From positions 186,001 through 250,000 of the forward strand of contig WHUZ01000014.1 in NCBI GenBank assembly GCA_015179045.1: a stretch of DNA of 64,000 bases, read 5' to 3'. This stretch comes from Kalaharituber pfeilii (Eukaryota > Ascomycota > Pezizomycetes > Pezizales > Pezizaceae). The position numbers were made by a program, and so were the translations under genes. This document shows, piece after piece, positions 37,036 through 49,999 of the stretch (position 1 is the first letter of the stretch; every line of letters starts with the position of its first letter). The notes beneath the pieces are model-generated. The model did not search any database, was not told the DNA's origin, and saw nothing but the letters and a program-made list of their open reading frames with translations.

Positions 37036-39441
37036 ATGGCACCACAATATCTCGACACAGATGACAACTTTGATGAGGATGATATTGACTACTCTGGTGA
37101 GCGTTACCATGAGATATTGTACCCTCGTTGTAAGTGGGGTAAGCGGCGGAAGGTTAGGTACTGACAACGTACCCCAGATCTCAGAGAGCAATATGAAGTC
37201 CGTCTGGAGGAGGGGCTTGATACATTTGTTGTGATCGATGGGCTTCCCGTCGTCACGGAAGCATTGAAGCCTAAGTTGGTGAAATTCTTGGTGAAAAAAT
37301 TGAGTGAAGTGGGTAGAACCAACGCCGATGCCGTATTTATGCCCATCAGCGATGAAACGAAGAAAACTGAAGGGTATGAATCTTTGATCCCTCTACCCCC
37401 TTTCCACTTGACTATAGTAACATACATGGTGCAGATATGCTTTCGTTGAATACGAAACCCCGGAGCAGGCCATGGCTGCGTGCAAAAAGCTCAATGGAGT
37501 AGCGCTGGACAGGAGTCATACAATTTACATCAACAAGCTCACCGACATTGAGCGCTATGGGCGAGAAGGTCGCATCGACGAGACCTATCACCCTCCTGAA
37601 GTTGAGCCGTTTGTTGAACAGGAACACCTGCGCTCTTGGCTCGGAGATCCCAATGCTCGCGACCAATTTATTCTGTATAGAGGTGATATGGTTGGAGTTT
37701 TTTGGAATAAGAAAAAAGATCAGCCGGAGCCTGTGGTTGACCGTAGCCATTGGACAGAGTCATTCGTACAATGGTCCCCACTTGGCACCTTCTTAACCTC
37801 TATCCATCAGTTGGGCGTGCAATTATGGGGTGGGCCATCTTGGAAACGTATTATGCGATTCTATCACCCTTACGTTAATCTCATTGACTTTTCTCCTGAC
37901 GAAAAATACCTGGTCACTTGGTCCAATAAGCCAATCTCTGTGGTTGAGGGTAATATCACCTTAGGACCGGAGGAGGAGGGGAAACAATTCTTGATTTGGG
38001 ATATTAAAACAGGCACGTTACTTAGGTCTTTCGCTGCTATTGAGTCCAATGAGCCTCCACCAGAGGAACAAAAAGGAGAAAAGGCGGCACCGGTCAGAAA
38101 GAAAATTCACTGGCCTATTTTCAAATGGTCCCCAGACTCGAAGTACGTTGCTAGAGTAAGGCCTGGACAGTCAATAGATGTTTATGAAATTCCTGGAATG
38201 GGGCTTCTGGATAAAAAGGCTATTAGGATTGATGGCGTTGTTGATTTTGAATGGTCACCTGCTGTTGTCCTTGCCGACAAGAAAAAGAATCAGCAACAGC
38301 TACTCTGCTACTGGACTCCTGAAATGGATAACCAAACAGCCAGAGTCAGCTTGATGAATATACCTTCAAAAGAGGTTATCCGTACACGCAATCTCTTCAA
38401 TGTGACCGACTGTAGGTTACATTGGCAAAACGAAGGAAAATATCTCTGTGTCAAAGTTGACAGGCATGCGAAAACGAACAAGAAATCGACGTTTACCAAT
38501 CTGGAATTTTTCAGAATTGCGGAGAAGGATATTCCAGTTGAGGTCGTTGAAATAAAGGAGACGGTTATCAATTTCGCGTGGGAGCCAAAGGGCGATCGTT
38601 TCGTGCTTATCACTAGTGGAGAACCTATTCAGGGAGCAGCCGTTCAAACACCAAAAACCGCAGTATCTTTCTATTGTCCTGAGAAACTGAAGACTGGGGT
38701 CGGCAAATTCAAATTGATCCGAACCATCGAGAAGAGGAATAGTAATGCTATTTACTGGTCGCCTAAGGGGCGATTTGTAGTTGTTGCTACTGTTCACTCC
38801 CAACAGGGTTCTGATCTCGAATTTTGGGACTTTGACTTTGAAGGAGAGAAGAAAGAATCAGAGAAAGATCTCACGGCGAACTTACAGCTTATGGGGACTG
38901 CCGATCACTATGGGATCACCGATGTCGAATGGGACCCTACCGGACGTTATGTGGTTACAAGTGTCAGCATGTGGAAGCATATAGTGAGTAGTCGAGGTAA
39001 TCTATTTTAAGAAAGAGCTAACTCGTTCGATAGATGGAGAATGGCTATCATCTATGGGATTTCAAGGGGGCCTCTTTATTGGAAGAACACATAGACCGCT
39101 TCAAGCAGTTCCTCTGGCGACCACGACCTCCTGCTATGCTTTCCAAGGAAGAGCAGAAGAATATCCGTAAAAAGCTACGTGAATATAGCAAAATCTTTGA
39201 TGAGGAGGATTTGTATGAGCAAGAGTCGGCCAACAAAGAGGTTATTGAGAAGAGGAAGCGACAGCTTGACGAATGGCTGGCCTGGAGAGAAAAGGTGGAA
39301 AGGCAACTCCGGGAAGAGCGGAAGGAAAGAGGGTTACCAGAAGAGCCCATGGAGGAGACATGGGTTGGCGAAGAAGGGGATACCGTTGTTGAGGAGATTA
39401 GAGAAGAAGTTATTTCTGAGCATGAGGAGGAAGTTCAGTAG
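37036..39441 (+). CDS. prt1: Translation initiation factor eIF3, subunit b (PRT1)
   Basis: Four exons (37036-37096, 37178-37373, 37435-38983, 39034-39441) encode 737 residues. The short acidic N-terminus leads into an RRM (about 40 to 125: [30 protein letters not shown]) that contacts other eIF3 subunits. A WD40-like nine-blade propeller follows ([59 protein letters not shown]). The helical C-terminal part with [11 protein letters not shown] binds eIF3g/i and ends in a Glu-rich tail. eIF3b is the scaffold of eIF3 on the 40S subunit. Length fits fungal homologues (about 720 to 760). Intron phases agree with continuous conserved blocks. Confidence 0.96.
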
Positions 39442-41105
39442 GATATTTCGTTGAATGGTCGGTAGACTGTTGGCGTTATGATGCAGAATCTTTGACATTT
39501 GAGATGATCATCCACATAGAACTGCACGTGAATGTGAAAATATTGTATCGGAATCAATAATAATAACCGATGTCGTCCATTGGCCTGAAACTTCACATCG
39601 TACGTAGGGTATCATATTGGCGTTTCATTTTACATCGCAGATCTTTTCGTAGTCAACCCGTACAATATGGTACCTTGTGAGCCCTCATAACCTTGATACT
39701 CTAGCATACGAGAATACTCTAGTCGCTAGCAGAGCGGAAGAATCTCGCTGATCCGCCAACAGAGCAGATGAAATTTTACGGTGCAGCGGCAACATGTGCG
39801 ATAGCACAAGTTGGGTAAGACAAGGGTGCGGCGCAAGCGTGCTGCAAGATCCAAGGACACAGGCAACAGGCAAGGACACAGGCAACAGGCAAGGACACAG
39901 GCAACAGGCACAGCTGTGACGATACCTCACAAGAGATACACGATATGCCACCTTTCTAACCATGGCCTCGACTCTTTCATGCTCACACTTCCACCATGTG
40001 CTCCATTCACAGGTTAGCTGCGCTTCGCTTCGTGTTGAATCTCTAGCATCGTGATCGCACCAACGGGCACGTATATCTACTCTCTTTATCCTCCACACCA
40101 CATCGCAAGTACCATCCAAATTATGACACAACGGTCAATGATTTCCCAACACCCGTCCTTGCATCTCTAGCGAGCATTCCATTACGTTATATATATGCCT
40201 AGTTACACTTAGTCTTTGTGGTATCCTCATCTCACAACAACGATAATTGGAGTAAAGGGGGGAAGGAATGACTCTTGTGGATGCCATGCGCCATGCGCCA
40301 TGTGCCTTGGTCCCTAAGATTCCCTTGAAAACGAAGAAAATAAGCTGCCAGCCTTGAACTGCACTAACAACAATCCACAAAATTAGAAGAATTTCCAATT
40401 TTTGTTCGGCGACCTAAATCCCAGCCTCGGCCACCTTCATGTTCCATTTCGCGATCGGCTCCATTTTCTACTCCCTAGTCTCACTAAAGTACTCCATAGT
40501 ATAGTGGAATAGTTATCAATTCACTATCCCAGCTGAAAAATCCTTATCCTCTCGCCGTCACCTTGGGCGGCTGTACGAGATGCGCCAGCGTCCTTCAGCC
40601 AGCCCAAGGGCCTAGAAACTCGCCTTTCTTTAGGCTCGCCGTACACAGAGGAGATATCCTATGCAGGCATTAGAGCAATTAGGCTAGGGCCCGGAGCGGA
40701 AGCTGGGAGGACTGAACTGGTCCTGAAGGAGGGGAAAGGGAGCTTACATGCTCTGTCTAGGGCTGCGCGGCGAGCAGGCTGGACGACAGCGGAAGGGGAG
40801 GCCAGCAGAGGATGCTGGGCAGGGCCACCCTCGCCGCGCTTGCTTCGTCGCGCTGGGCAAGGCCCAGGCAGCCATGTGGTCGAGGGCACGGCGTGTATAT
40901 ATACATATACGCGGCCAGTCAGCGCCCCGCTGCCTTGCTTTTTCCCTCTCCGTCTCCCTCCTACATATACCTACTGCTCTCTTTGCAGTACCTCCCTCGT
41001 TTCCCCCCACCCCCCCATCGCCTCGTCCCCATCTCCTCGCCAGCTCAGCATCCCGCCTGTCCTGCCGTACGCAGAAAGAACGAAAGCCCGCATTCTGCAA
41101 GCACA
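39442..41105. other. Spacer with a short tandem repeat, no gene supported
   Basis: Between eIF3b and the Par32-type gene nothing long is open in a convincing frame. Frames near 40.7 to 41.3 kb on both strands reflect C-rich leader sequence of the Par32-type gene. A 19 bp repeat at 39852-39908 is listed separately. Confidence 0.4.
39852..39908. repeat. 19 bp x 3 minisatellite
   Basis: Three uninterrupted copies of CAAGGACACAGGCAACAGG. There is no match to a neighbouring gene. Confidence 0.9.
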
Positions 41106-41744
41106 ATGCTGCCTACTTCACCCGCCAATGATGATGATGGCGAGCTTTACAGAGTAGTAAGTCCCCTACCGGCACCCTCCGCTCCTTGGCTCTTTGGGCT
41201 GACACGTGTGTTTCTCGCTGGTAGGTTAGTCATGGTGAATATGTCCCACCCGAGACCACTTTCAATAACTCATTAGCTGATGTTCAATTCCAGGTCGTGG
41301 AGGAGCTGGGAATATTGGCGAGGACATTGCTAATCCAGATGACAAAGTCGGGCTCCCTCATATCACAAGCCCTGTCTACACTACTGGTAAGGCTTCTATC
41401 CATCATTACCATTAGTACGTTGCACCGTACTGAGTAAAAGCCTAGGACGTGGCGGAACCGGAAATATGGCTTTAAACGATCCAAACCACCCAGAGTATGC
41501 CCGTGCGGCACAAGACGTTGAACTTTCTTTGCCCCGTCCTTCCAGTGCCGATGTTCATGGGGGCCGAGGCGGTGCTGGAAATGTCTATCATCCAGCAGAA
41601 GGGGATACATCAGCTACCGCATTCAAAGCCGAGGGGCTTAAGTCAACGAAACCCCCTCCAGTGGATCACAGCAAGATTGATTATAGAGGTTGGGCTGACA
41701 AGGGCAAGGACCTTTTGTTTGGGAGGAGTAAGAACAATCGCTAA
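41106..41744 (+). CDS. Par32/DUF3602-family protein with GRGGxGN repeats
   Basis: Four exons (41106-41156, 41225-41234, 41294-41386, 41446-41744) give 150 residues. Three copies of the family repeat are seen: GRGGAGNI, GRGGTGNM and GRGGAGNV. Each of the first two spans an intron, and splicing restores the motif exactly, which supports the model. In yeast, Par32 and relatives are small disordered proteins phosphorylated on TORC1 inhibition and linked to ammonium-transporter control; the role here is inferred. The start is uncertain: ATG at 41106 gives VSHGRGG with a 10 nt second exon, while ATG at 41129 or the in-frame ATGs just after it would need an acceptor 5 nt further on and give TEYHGRGG. 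I prefer 41106 with modest confidence. Confidence 0.8.
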
Positions 41745-42804
41745 AAGCGGCTCCTGGAGATGCGTTAATTCAATTCAACTTCAGGATACGGAAGAAGAAA
41801 AGGTTATGGGATTCTCAATTGATAAGGGAGTTCCACCTTGCCTCTATATGGATTAAGTGCAGATACTTCTGGCGCGACCGGAATTAAAGGAAAATATGGG
41901 ACCACGCTATTTCTCAAACGAATACATCACCGGATCTTGGACAGTTTCATTGTCTGTGAAGGCTCTTTTTTTCTTTACTATTGCTTCTCCCTTTTAAGTG
42001 AAGGATTCATATATTATCATGCTTTATGGTTCTTGGTTTTGCAGTATGGTGTTGTTTTCGGATATTTTCTTATCTAGGTTAATCCGTATATTGCGCGGAC
42101 TTGTTAGGATAAAAGAAAGGGGTTTGCTTTGTTAGTGATGGCAAGAAATGTTGTCTAGAGGTGGATTTCAAGTACATATAATACCCAAACTCAGCATTCG
42201 AATTGTCACAGAGAGATTATATCAGTCTCAATTATATCAGTTGTATTCGGCATTTTCAATTGTGACATGAACAAGGGGTCTATATATTGATCGTTTGAGC
42301 AACGTTTTTCTTGTTTACGTGTTCTGATGTCAGCAGCGACTACATGAAAGTACCTTAGCCATGGTAGTGTTCAGATACATGAGGTCCCCCTTGAGTACTG
42401 TCTAATTCACCGTAGATCTAATAAACCCTAACTTGAAAAGCTTACAGAGCTTATATTTATCCAACTAAGATAGTTCTTAGAGATACCATCATCCTTCGAA
42501 TTCTGGTTCAGTGGACAGCACAACTCTTTCATGAACAAAAGGAGCTTACAATTTATGGAAATATGATGGTGTTCTTTTGATATCGATCCAGCAAATCTTG
42601 GAGTGTGAGTAGCATTTTCCTTCACCAGGGCTCAATGAAACATTCCAAGTCTGCTAGGCCGTGCATTTCGGTACATAGCTAACCTCGATCCATCCGTCCC
42701 CTCTGATTCCCCATGCTCGCTCTCCTTCTGGTTAAGACCATCCCCCAGTAGTGGCCCTTGCTGGGTACTGTGGGAATCTTGGCGCTTGATGATGCAATGG
42801 TGGT

Positions 42805-42940
42805 TGACGGCCTGGGGGGATGAGACTACCCAAGGGGGAAGGGGGTACCATGACGGCCTGGGCGGATGAGACTACCCAAGAGGGAAGGGGGTACTGAGGG
42901 ACTGGGGGGAGGAGACTACCAAAAGGGGAAAGGGGGACCA
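42805..42940. repeat. 46 bp x 3 minisatellite
   Basis: Three imperfect units (starting at about 42805, 42851 and 42897) share GATGAGACTACC followed by AGGGGGAAGGGGGTACC-like sequence. The third is the most diverged. Confidence 0.8.
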
Positions 42941-44253
42941 GAAGGTGACGGGTATATATTGAGGGAGAGAAGGAGGCTTGCTTCTATCATCATCATCATC
43001 ATCATCATCGTCGAGGATGGTCACAGTATAACTAGGTTGTTATTCTGTCAGTCTTACAGTGTTTCATCGTCCTCTTAAGTTACAGTGAACCGGTCTTCGT
43101 CTTGTGTCTTGCTCTCTAGTCCTTTTACCATTGTGTCCCCTTCGTCAGAACTTTCGTCGTTGAAGGTACAGAACTTTAGTTCTCCCATTGGCTACAGATG
43201 CCCTTACCCTCAACGGGCTACCAGATCAGGACTGAAGCTCTCTTACAATCCAGAGCAGATTACCGCACCCCTGGTAAACTCCCTGCGGGACAAGTTGATT
43301 GTTCTCCAAATTCGTGGTACAAAATCTTTCTCTCCGATCTTTGATTGCCACAATAAAACCTCTCAATACATTGAACCCCTCTGTCCAGATGCAGTGCAAC
43401 CCACCCGTATTGGAGCGCCGCAGTCCAGAGAGCTTTCTGAACTACTCCTTTCGCTCCCTCTTCCCACTTCCGGTCCACAAAACCCAAGGACCGAAGCACT
43501 GCTGCCCATCTGCGCAGTCTATTCCCACCCTACTCCGATACAATCCAATCCCGCGTTTACCTCCCCTTTAAACTCTAATCTCCCCAGATGGCCACAGTAC
43601 CCAAAACGCATGCTCAAAAACGGCAGGGCCCAGCGAGAAGTTAAGATTCAGAGCTGTGAATGCAATGTTTTATTTGCCCAGCACTGCTAGAATCTTTTCC
43701 CAACTTTTACCTGCTCAAAGGTTCAAACACTTTAATGGTGTATGTTTACCTCCATGCCTCGGGAATACAGTCACTTGCAATACCCGCTCATAGATAATGT
43801 TATGAGACAAGACTATAGCATTTTGAGTGATTGTGAGTATTGGGACAAGAAAGAAGCAAAACAAAAATCACAAGTATAACATACACGCACCAAAGAAATG
43901 AAATAAAAAAAAGAAAAAAAGAAAAAAAAAAAGTATGTAGACATGTCAGAGTGGCATATAGCAGTGCCGAAACTAATACGAAAGTGCCTACATGCATGAC
44001 ATTCCGTTTCCGCCCCGCAGAACGCCGCGAGTGGTTAGGTCTGTAATGTCAGAGCCCCTGGATTGAATCGTTACTTTACCATACAATCCACCACAGAGAG
44101 TTTCAAATTATCGCTGTCTCCGCTCCACTTGTACCAACAAGAGACGGGAAGAAAGAAAGAAAGAAAACCTTTTCAATCCCATCGTACCCAGCCGTTTGGT
44201 TCTGGTCCGGCGTTGCCATGGAACGAAGCGAGCGGGAAGCGGGAAGGCAGGGA

Positions 44254-44303
44254 TTTGGTGTTTGGTGTTTGGTGTTTAGTATTTAGTATTTAGTGTTTGG
44301 TGC
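44254..44303. repeat. 7 bp microsatellite (TTTGGTG/TTTAGTA)
   Basis: Seven 7 bp units in a row, of which the first are TTTGGTG and the middle TTTAGTA. Confidence 0.85.
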
Positions 44304-46218
44304 TGGCTTCCGCTTGTGGCAAATAGCGGTTCCGCGACTAAGATTGCTGGGAGTAACCACAGCAGTAACATACAAGCACTTGTGCTTATGGATTCTAGTG
44401 TGCTGGTAGGTAAGTACCTTTAGTATAGGTATATGTAGATACTTTAACATAGATTGCAATTTAGATAGATTCCCTTGTCCCTGTCGTCTCTGGGCCTGCA
44501 GTGCCGACATCCTCACGCCTTCAAGAGCGAGGCCACTATGGTGTGTTTTGTTTGCAGCTCTAGGGTAGATCTCTTGCCAGAGCTATATTCGAAACCTTCA
44601 AGCACTTGGCTGCTTGATGTATGTACGCCATTCTTTTAGAACAGAAACTTGGCGCACCTTGCTACATAAAGTACATGCAATACATATTCACAAATGGACA
44701 GCGTAGCTAGCTAGCAAGCAACAGTGTCTATGGACGGTCCCCCACTATCATAGATATTGTCCCGCTCCCAATAAACCGTACGTAACTATTTCTAGCAATA
44801 TTGAAATTTCACTGCTTGTTGCAAAATGAGGATTGGAAAGTGTAGCCCGATTGATCGGCATTTTTGCTGGTGCTCTTGCGCTTCGTTTGCAAATAACAAA
44901 AAGTTGAAGTCGCCCCACGTGCCCACCTGAATTGCCACGTGCCTATGGCTTCCTTACCTGGATTACCTGGACATAAGCCCCATTTGTCATTTGTTTATAT
45001 CTATTCTTTTGCACATCAATGGTAGGTATTTCGTATGTTAGTGTATCAATGTGACCCAACCCAGACAAGACCACTTGTGATGATGATTGGATAGTAGAGT
45101 AGCAAGCCAGACTAGGGAAATAGTCTGGTTGCAATGCCCCTTCGAAGGTAATGCAACCTCAACCATACAACCGGACTAATTGGACAAGACTGCACAATTA
45201 ATGATGCAGGTCTAGAATAAAGTACCAGTACTTCATAAGCACTTACTACTTAAGTGTCATACTCACGCGCAAGCAGGAGATCCGTACACCCTTGTCAACG
45301 TGATCTCTTATATAAAATCTGGTGATTAAGTAGTGGTTTGAAGAGAGGTGCAGATATTGTGGACCCCAATGTACGTACTGTGTAAGACGATACTAACACT
45401 TGTAAATTGGTGACTTGTACAAGTTGTCTAGATCTGCTTGCGTATCCATCAATTCGTCCATACACTAACAATGGGACGGCCGGCTAAACATAAGATTTCC
45501 ATTACTATATTAATGTATATACGTAGAGTATAAGAGGAAAGTCTAGTCGAGCTGAAACCACGAGGAGTGCCATAACATTGCCGCCAGAGACAACATTTTC
45601 GTACGAATTTTTTTTTTCAAATATGGAACCCGACAAAAGTAAAGTTACTAGTGCAGAGCCCAAACGATGTACAGGGGCCATTAAGGCTCGGCAACATGTG
45701 CAATGGCAGTCAGACCTGTTTGTCTCACTTTTATGGCATAAGATCTAACTTCGCCGTTAGTTAAGCTCGTCATGCCTCATAACGGACGTATTTGTTACTG
45801 TAACGTTGCGCAGATTTTAGCTCGACTTCTCTCAAAGCGCAGAACCTGTTAGGCCAGCTGGTAGACAGTGTTGGCAGGCTAGCACAAGTTCAGAATGCAC
45901 ACTGATAAATGAGCAGCACGGCTTTTCAAATCCTGTTGCAGTAGTAAGGGCCTGAACGTGCCTTGCATCTCGCAATGCTTATTGAGTCGAACCTAGCCAT
46001 ATTTCCGACTCGGTACGGCTTCAGGCGCCTGCATTCATTCATTTATACTCTACTACTTTTTGATTTGGCTATGACAGTGCAGTGCAGTACAATCGTGAAA
46101 CTGCTTTGGCAAGAACGATGTAGAATTCAAATTGACACCACGAAGCTATCATGGGATGTGGAGGGATTGCGTTGAGCTGAGATGAGATCGACCTAGCAGT
46201 CTGATAGACTGAGAAGTA

Positions 46219-46306
46219 CAGTGACCCCGTAAAAAGTCTTGGGGATTAGGCAATATTGAGGTAAGTGTATCATGGAAACCTAATCCCAAAGACTTACGGG
46301 TCACTG
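46219..46306. mobile_element. 88 bp MITE with pogo-like ends
   Basis: Inverted arms of about 30 bp start CAGTGACCC at the left and end GGGTCACTG at the right; both include GGGATTAGG in the inner part. TA lies on each side (46217-46218, 46307-46308). The left arm has extra bases relative to the right. The CAGTG tip and TA duplication fit pogo/Fot1-type elements; no coding capacity. Confidence 0.85.
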
Positions 46307-48813
46307 TACTTAGAATTCTGCAAAAAGGGTATGCTAGTGCGGACTGTGGGCCAGAATGGCTAACAAAATTAAAGCAACTATATACAACAAGATTAGATCA
46401 TAGAGTCTGGGCACGAGAACATTAGAGCATTTGAACCCTTCATGTTGCAGACCTGAGGCAGTGGACTCTCACCGTTAATCAAGCCTCTCAGGATAGCAAG
46501 CCACGCGCTCGAGCCACATACTTCCGAACAACGATTAGTCTGGTTAGCACCATCACTACGAGGTTATTGTACTAACAAAATTAAGCAGCCTTATTGGTGA
46601 TTAGTTAGTATCAAATCTGGCAATCGCCTGTTGGTGCAGTCGCCTAGTCCGGGTGGCAGTAGTGGGCAGTGAATTAGAAACTTTATAGGCAGGCAGTCTG
46701 GCTAATCGAATAATATGATACTACTATGTACTTACGCTCTAAGTAGACCTGAAAGTTTACCGTACTCTCAATCTCAGCACGCGTTTGATGCAGGCTACAA
46801 CGCTCCATTACTTACCTACTCCACTACCGCCAGACACACTCGCTAGCCTCGGATCCACCGTCGCCGTCGCGAGGTGGCCACATACATTACCTAGTTTATT
46901 TGCATAGGAATATAAATACTAAGGTAGTATATCGGTCGGCATTAAGACAAATGATGTATACTTTAAAACAGCCCTATGTTTGATATACCTGTGGTCCGCT
47001 GGCTCTGGTCCGCATAAGCAAAGCTTTGGTTTCGGAATGGCTTATATAGAGATTCAGTCGTCCTAAGATACCAGCAGTACATACTAGCATGTCAGAATGA
47101 AGCTATTCATAAATTTGGTGCCACTGCAGTATGCAGCATCGCTAATTGACACAGAAAATAGTCAGCCTAGACATCTCCATATTTATATCTGGTAACTGAA
47201 AGCAAAGTATCTCTTTTAAGTACGGCTTGGATTATACAAGATAGTTCTATAGATATCTAGTTGAAAGATAAAACTAGAGTTGTAGATGTCAATACCCTGT
47301 CCCAGCTACTATGTCTTGGAATTATGTTGAATTGTACCGCTATACATAGAGATTGATCAATAACTGCAACAAAGAAAAAGAGAGCTAAGAAACAAGTAAA
47401 ACTTGAATGGAACTACTTAGTACATAAGAATAACAATTGCACAATGAACATCAACCAACATCAAACGGCTGTAGAATAAGAGGCCACAGTGGTCACTAGT
47501 ATTACATCTGTAATACGAAACACATGATAGTAAAGTCACCGCCTTGCGCATTTCCTTCTCGAAACTTCAAATTTGCATTGTATAGCGAGACTGGAACCCC
47601 ATCGTAATCCTATAGTCAAGCAACTACAAGACATAATCATGAGCTCTGGATTCAGCGCCCTGAGTTGAAATCAAACCACTAATGATTCAAGAACAAAAGA
47701 TCTATTTTTATGCTGGTTAGTTACTGAGTCGGTTTGCAAACATAAACTGGACTTTCTACAACTAGGATGGAGTCTAAATCGCAAGGATCCTGTGCTCCTC
47801 TAGCTTATTTACTAAACTGCTTCTCTTGTTGGGAACGAACATTTATCTACATACATATCTTCATATACCAATTGCAAGTATTAGTACATTAAACACTACT
47901 TGATACTCTCCTAAACAGCTGCTAGATTGTGATGGCAAATACATATAAAGAACATGTTGAACGGACATTTAGAACGCAACTGACGCTCAGCCAAACTTTT
48001 AATCGCCAGGCATGGTATCCTAACTCATACGTAAGAAGTCGACTCATCATAGGACTGCGATTAACCAATAGAGGGGCACTGGCCACGAGACTGGAGAGGA
48101 GCATAACGGGGTAACAATCAATGAGCGATAGGGCTTGAAAACGATTATGATATCAGAAGCAGCCATTGACACCCATGATTGGTACGAGGGGAGGCGCTGT
48201 TGCTCACATGGAAGGTGGCTGGTTGCCACCACGACTTGCAATCAAAAATAGTTCTGGGAACGGGGCTATCCCATTGAGCCTGAAGCGGCATTACCACCAA
48301 GTGCCAGAGTCTTGGCACGAGAAAACTAAGTACCTGCTGTTTGCCTACGCACTTTCGAAAGGGCTCTGAGGCAGGCTGCGACAGACGAAATCCAGGTCTT
48401 TTCAATCAATGAGTGAGGATACTGGGAATACTTGAAAGGAGTTTGCCTCGTCCCCAGGCTTGAGGTATTCATCGTGTATAGGCTAGCTAGAGCGAGGCAA
48501 GATGGACGCAGGAGTCTGCACGCGGAGGAAGGGGGTGGAGTCGCGGAGATAGGTAATAGAAGTCTACTCGAACTTTTGTATAACGTAGTTTGCAGACTAA
48601 GCCGAGTACTTAGTTGGGGGGGGCTTGTAAAGTTTGTCCTAGCCGGCATGAGAACTACAATATATAATTGTGGCCATTGGGCCATGGCGATATGGCCATG
48701 ACTGCTGTCCTATAGGCTGTAGTGCAGGGTGCCGTGGGGAACACATCTCCGCGTTATATGTATTGAGGTGAGTGTCAAACTAACATTAACATTATACATA
48801 GTGTTGGTTGGTT

Positions 48814-48829
48814 GGGGGGGGGGGGGGGG
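48814..48829. repeat. Poly-G run (16)
   Basis: An uninterrupted run of 16 G, flanked by TTGG repeats. Its length is liable to sequencing or assembly error. Confidence 0.9.
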
Positions 48830-48922
48830 TTGGGTGCGCACAGCTTGGCTCACAGCGGCGGGGGGCGGACTAGGCGGTGGCGGTGGCGGTGGTCATTGCC
48901 ATTATCATGGGCTGGTGCTTGC

Positions 48923-48949
48923 CTGTACTGTACTGTACTGTACTGTACT
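48923..48949. repeat. CTGTA pentanucleotide microsatellite
   Basis: Five to six CTGTA units in a row, ending in CTTACAAGTAC. Confidence 0.85.
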
Positions 48950-49313
48950 TACAAGTACTCGAGTGCTGTGCTCTGCCCTACCTGCTCTGCCGCCCCTGCG
49001 GCCCGCATGCACGCCCTCTGCTATGCATAGCGAGTGTCGCTGGAGGGGTCAGTAGAGTACTTGTGCTGCTTGGTGCATCTCGATGCTCCTTGCCCTCCCC
49101 ACCCGACACCTCGCAACCCGCCGTGCCCCCTTCTTCTGCACCATCCTCCTCCCCACCGCCATTACTGCCACAGATCTCTGCCTTTACGACTCTAACTCTC
49201 TTAAGCTCCCCCCCCGCCGCCCAAACCAATACCATACCCCAGTCAATCCCTTATTTCTTCGTGATTAATAAAGTACTCGTACTCCAGCCCCTCAAAGCCC
49301 TCTGCCCCCCCCA

Positions 49314-49385
49314 AAACACACACACACACACACACTCACTCACACACTCACACACACACACACACACTCACACACAACACGCACA
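49314..49385. repeat. CA microsatellite
   Basis: CA dinucleotide array interrupted by CT at four points, followed shortly by an A run near 49411. Confidence 0.9.
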
Positions 49386-49999
49386 CACTCCCGCTCCAAA
49401 AAGAAAAGAGGAAAAAAAAAAAAAAAACCCAAAAAACCCAAACTGCCCTACAAGGAGGTCCCCCGCCCGCATACTGCATTCGATCGTTTCCAAGTTTCGC
49501 GTCTTATGCGCTGTACAGCGCCCTTGTTGCAATACAACGGAATCTTCCTCGTACCTCAGATCTGACCGCCGCCTGCAATACAGCAACACCACTCATAGTG
49601 TCGCATTAGAATCACCCGCGTGTGCACGAACTTTAAAATACCAGATCCAGTCTCCAAGGAGTTACAAGGTCAGAAACGGATTTTCCGCAGGTGCAGAGGT
49701 AAAAGGCAGGAGAAATTTATTAAGAGGGCGGTGCTGTCGAGCCTGAAGGGTGTGATCCCATCATATTCAGTCACAGGAACTTCTCCTTCAGGGCCTTCAC
49801 CAACGGGATATATAAGGTGCCGCTTGTAGCAGCAGTAGAAGACTGTGTTTGCTGGGACGGAGGACTTTTACTTTTATTCACCCCAATCTTCAATTTACAT
49901 TCTGAGACGAGCTCTGTACAAATCCTATAGACAGTTCTCCACTCCCGAAAAACATCCGCGCATTTAGCAGTTCCGCAAGGACCAGTAACTTACACAGCT

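Larger units (their letters stand above)
41745..49999. other. 8.3 kb gene-poor region with simple repeats and MITE remnants
   Basis: No gene could be supported. The longest open frame (about 43.1 to 43.7 kb, plus) lacks an ATG start near its beginning and has no domain. The region holds an ATC microsatellite (about 42990-43012), several minisatellites and short repeats listed separately, an 88 bp MITE at 46219-46306 and long C/T-rich leader-like sequence before velB. Stop codons are dense between 44.5 and 48.7 kb. Confidence 0.45.

Noticed and set aside
43085..43690. Open frame of about 200 codons on the plus strand
   Set aside because: It has no ATG near its beginning, no recognisable domain and a composition like translated C/T-rich DNA; neighbouring sequence is repeat-rich.
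46430..46560. Possible tRNA-like sequence
   Set aside because: Some short pairings can be drawn, but I could not fit a full cloverleaf with a T-loop GTTCRANNC in the right place.
48877..49746. Open frame of about 290 codons on the plus strand
   Set aside because: It runs through a GT/CA-rich microsatellite region; most of it is His/Thr/Pro low complexity and the frame is open only because of the repeats.
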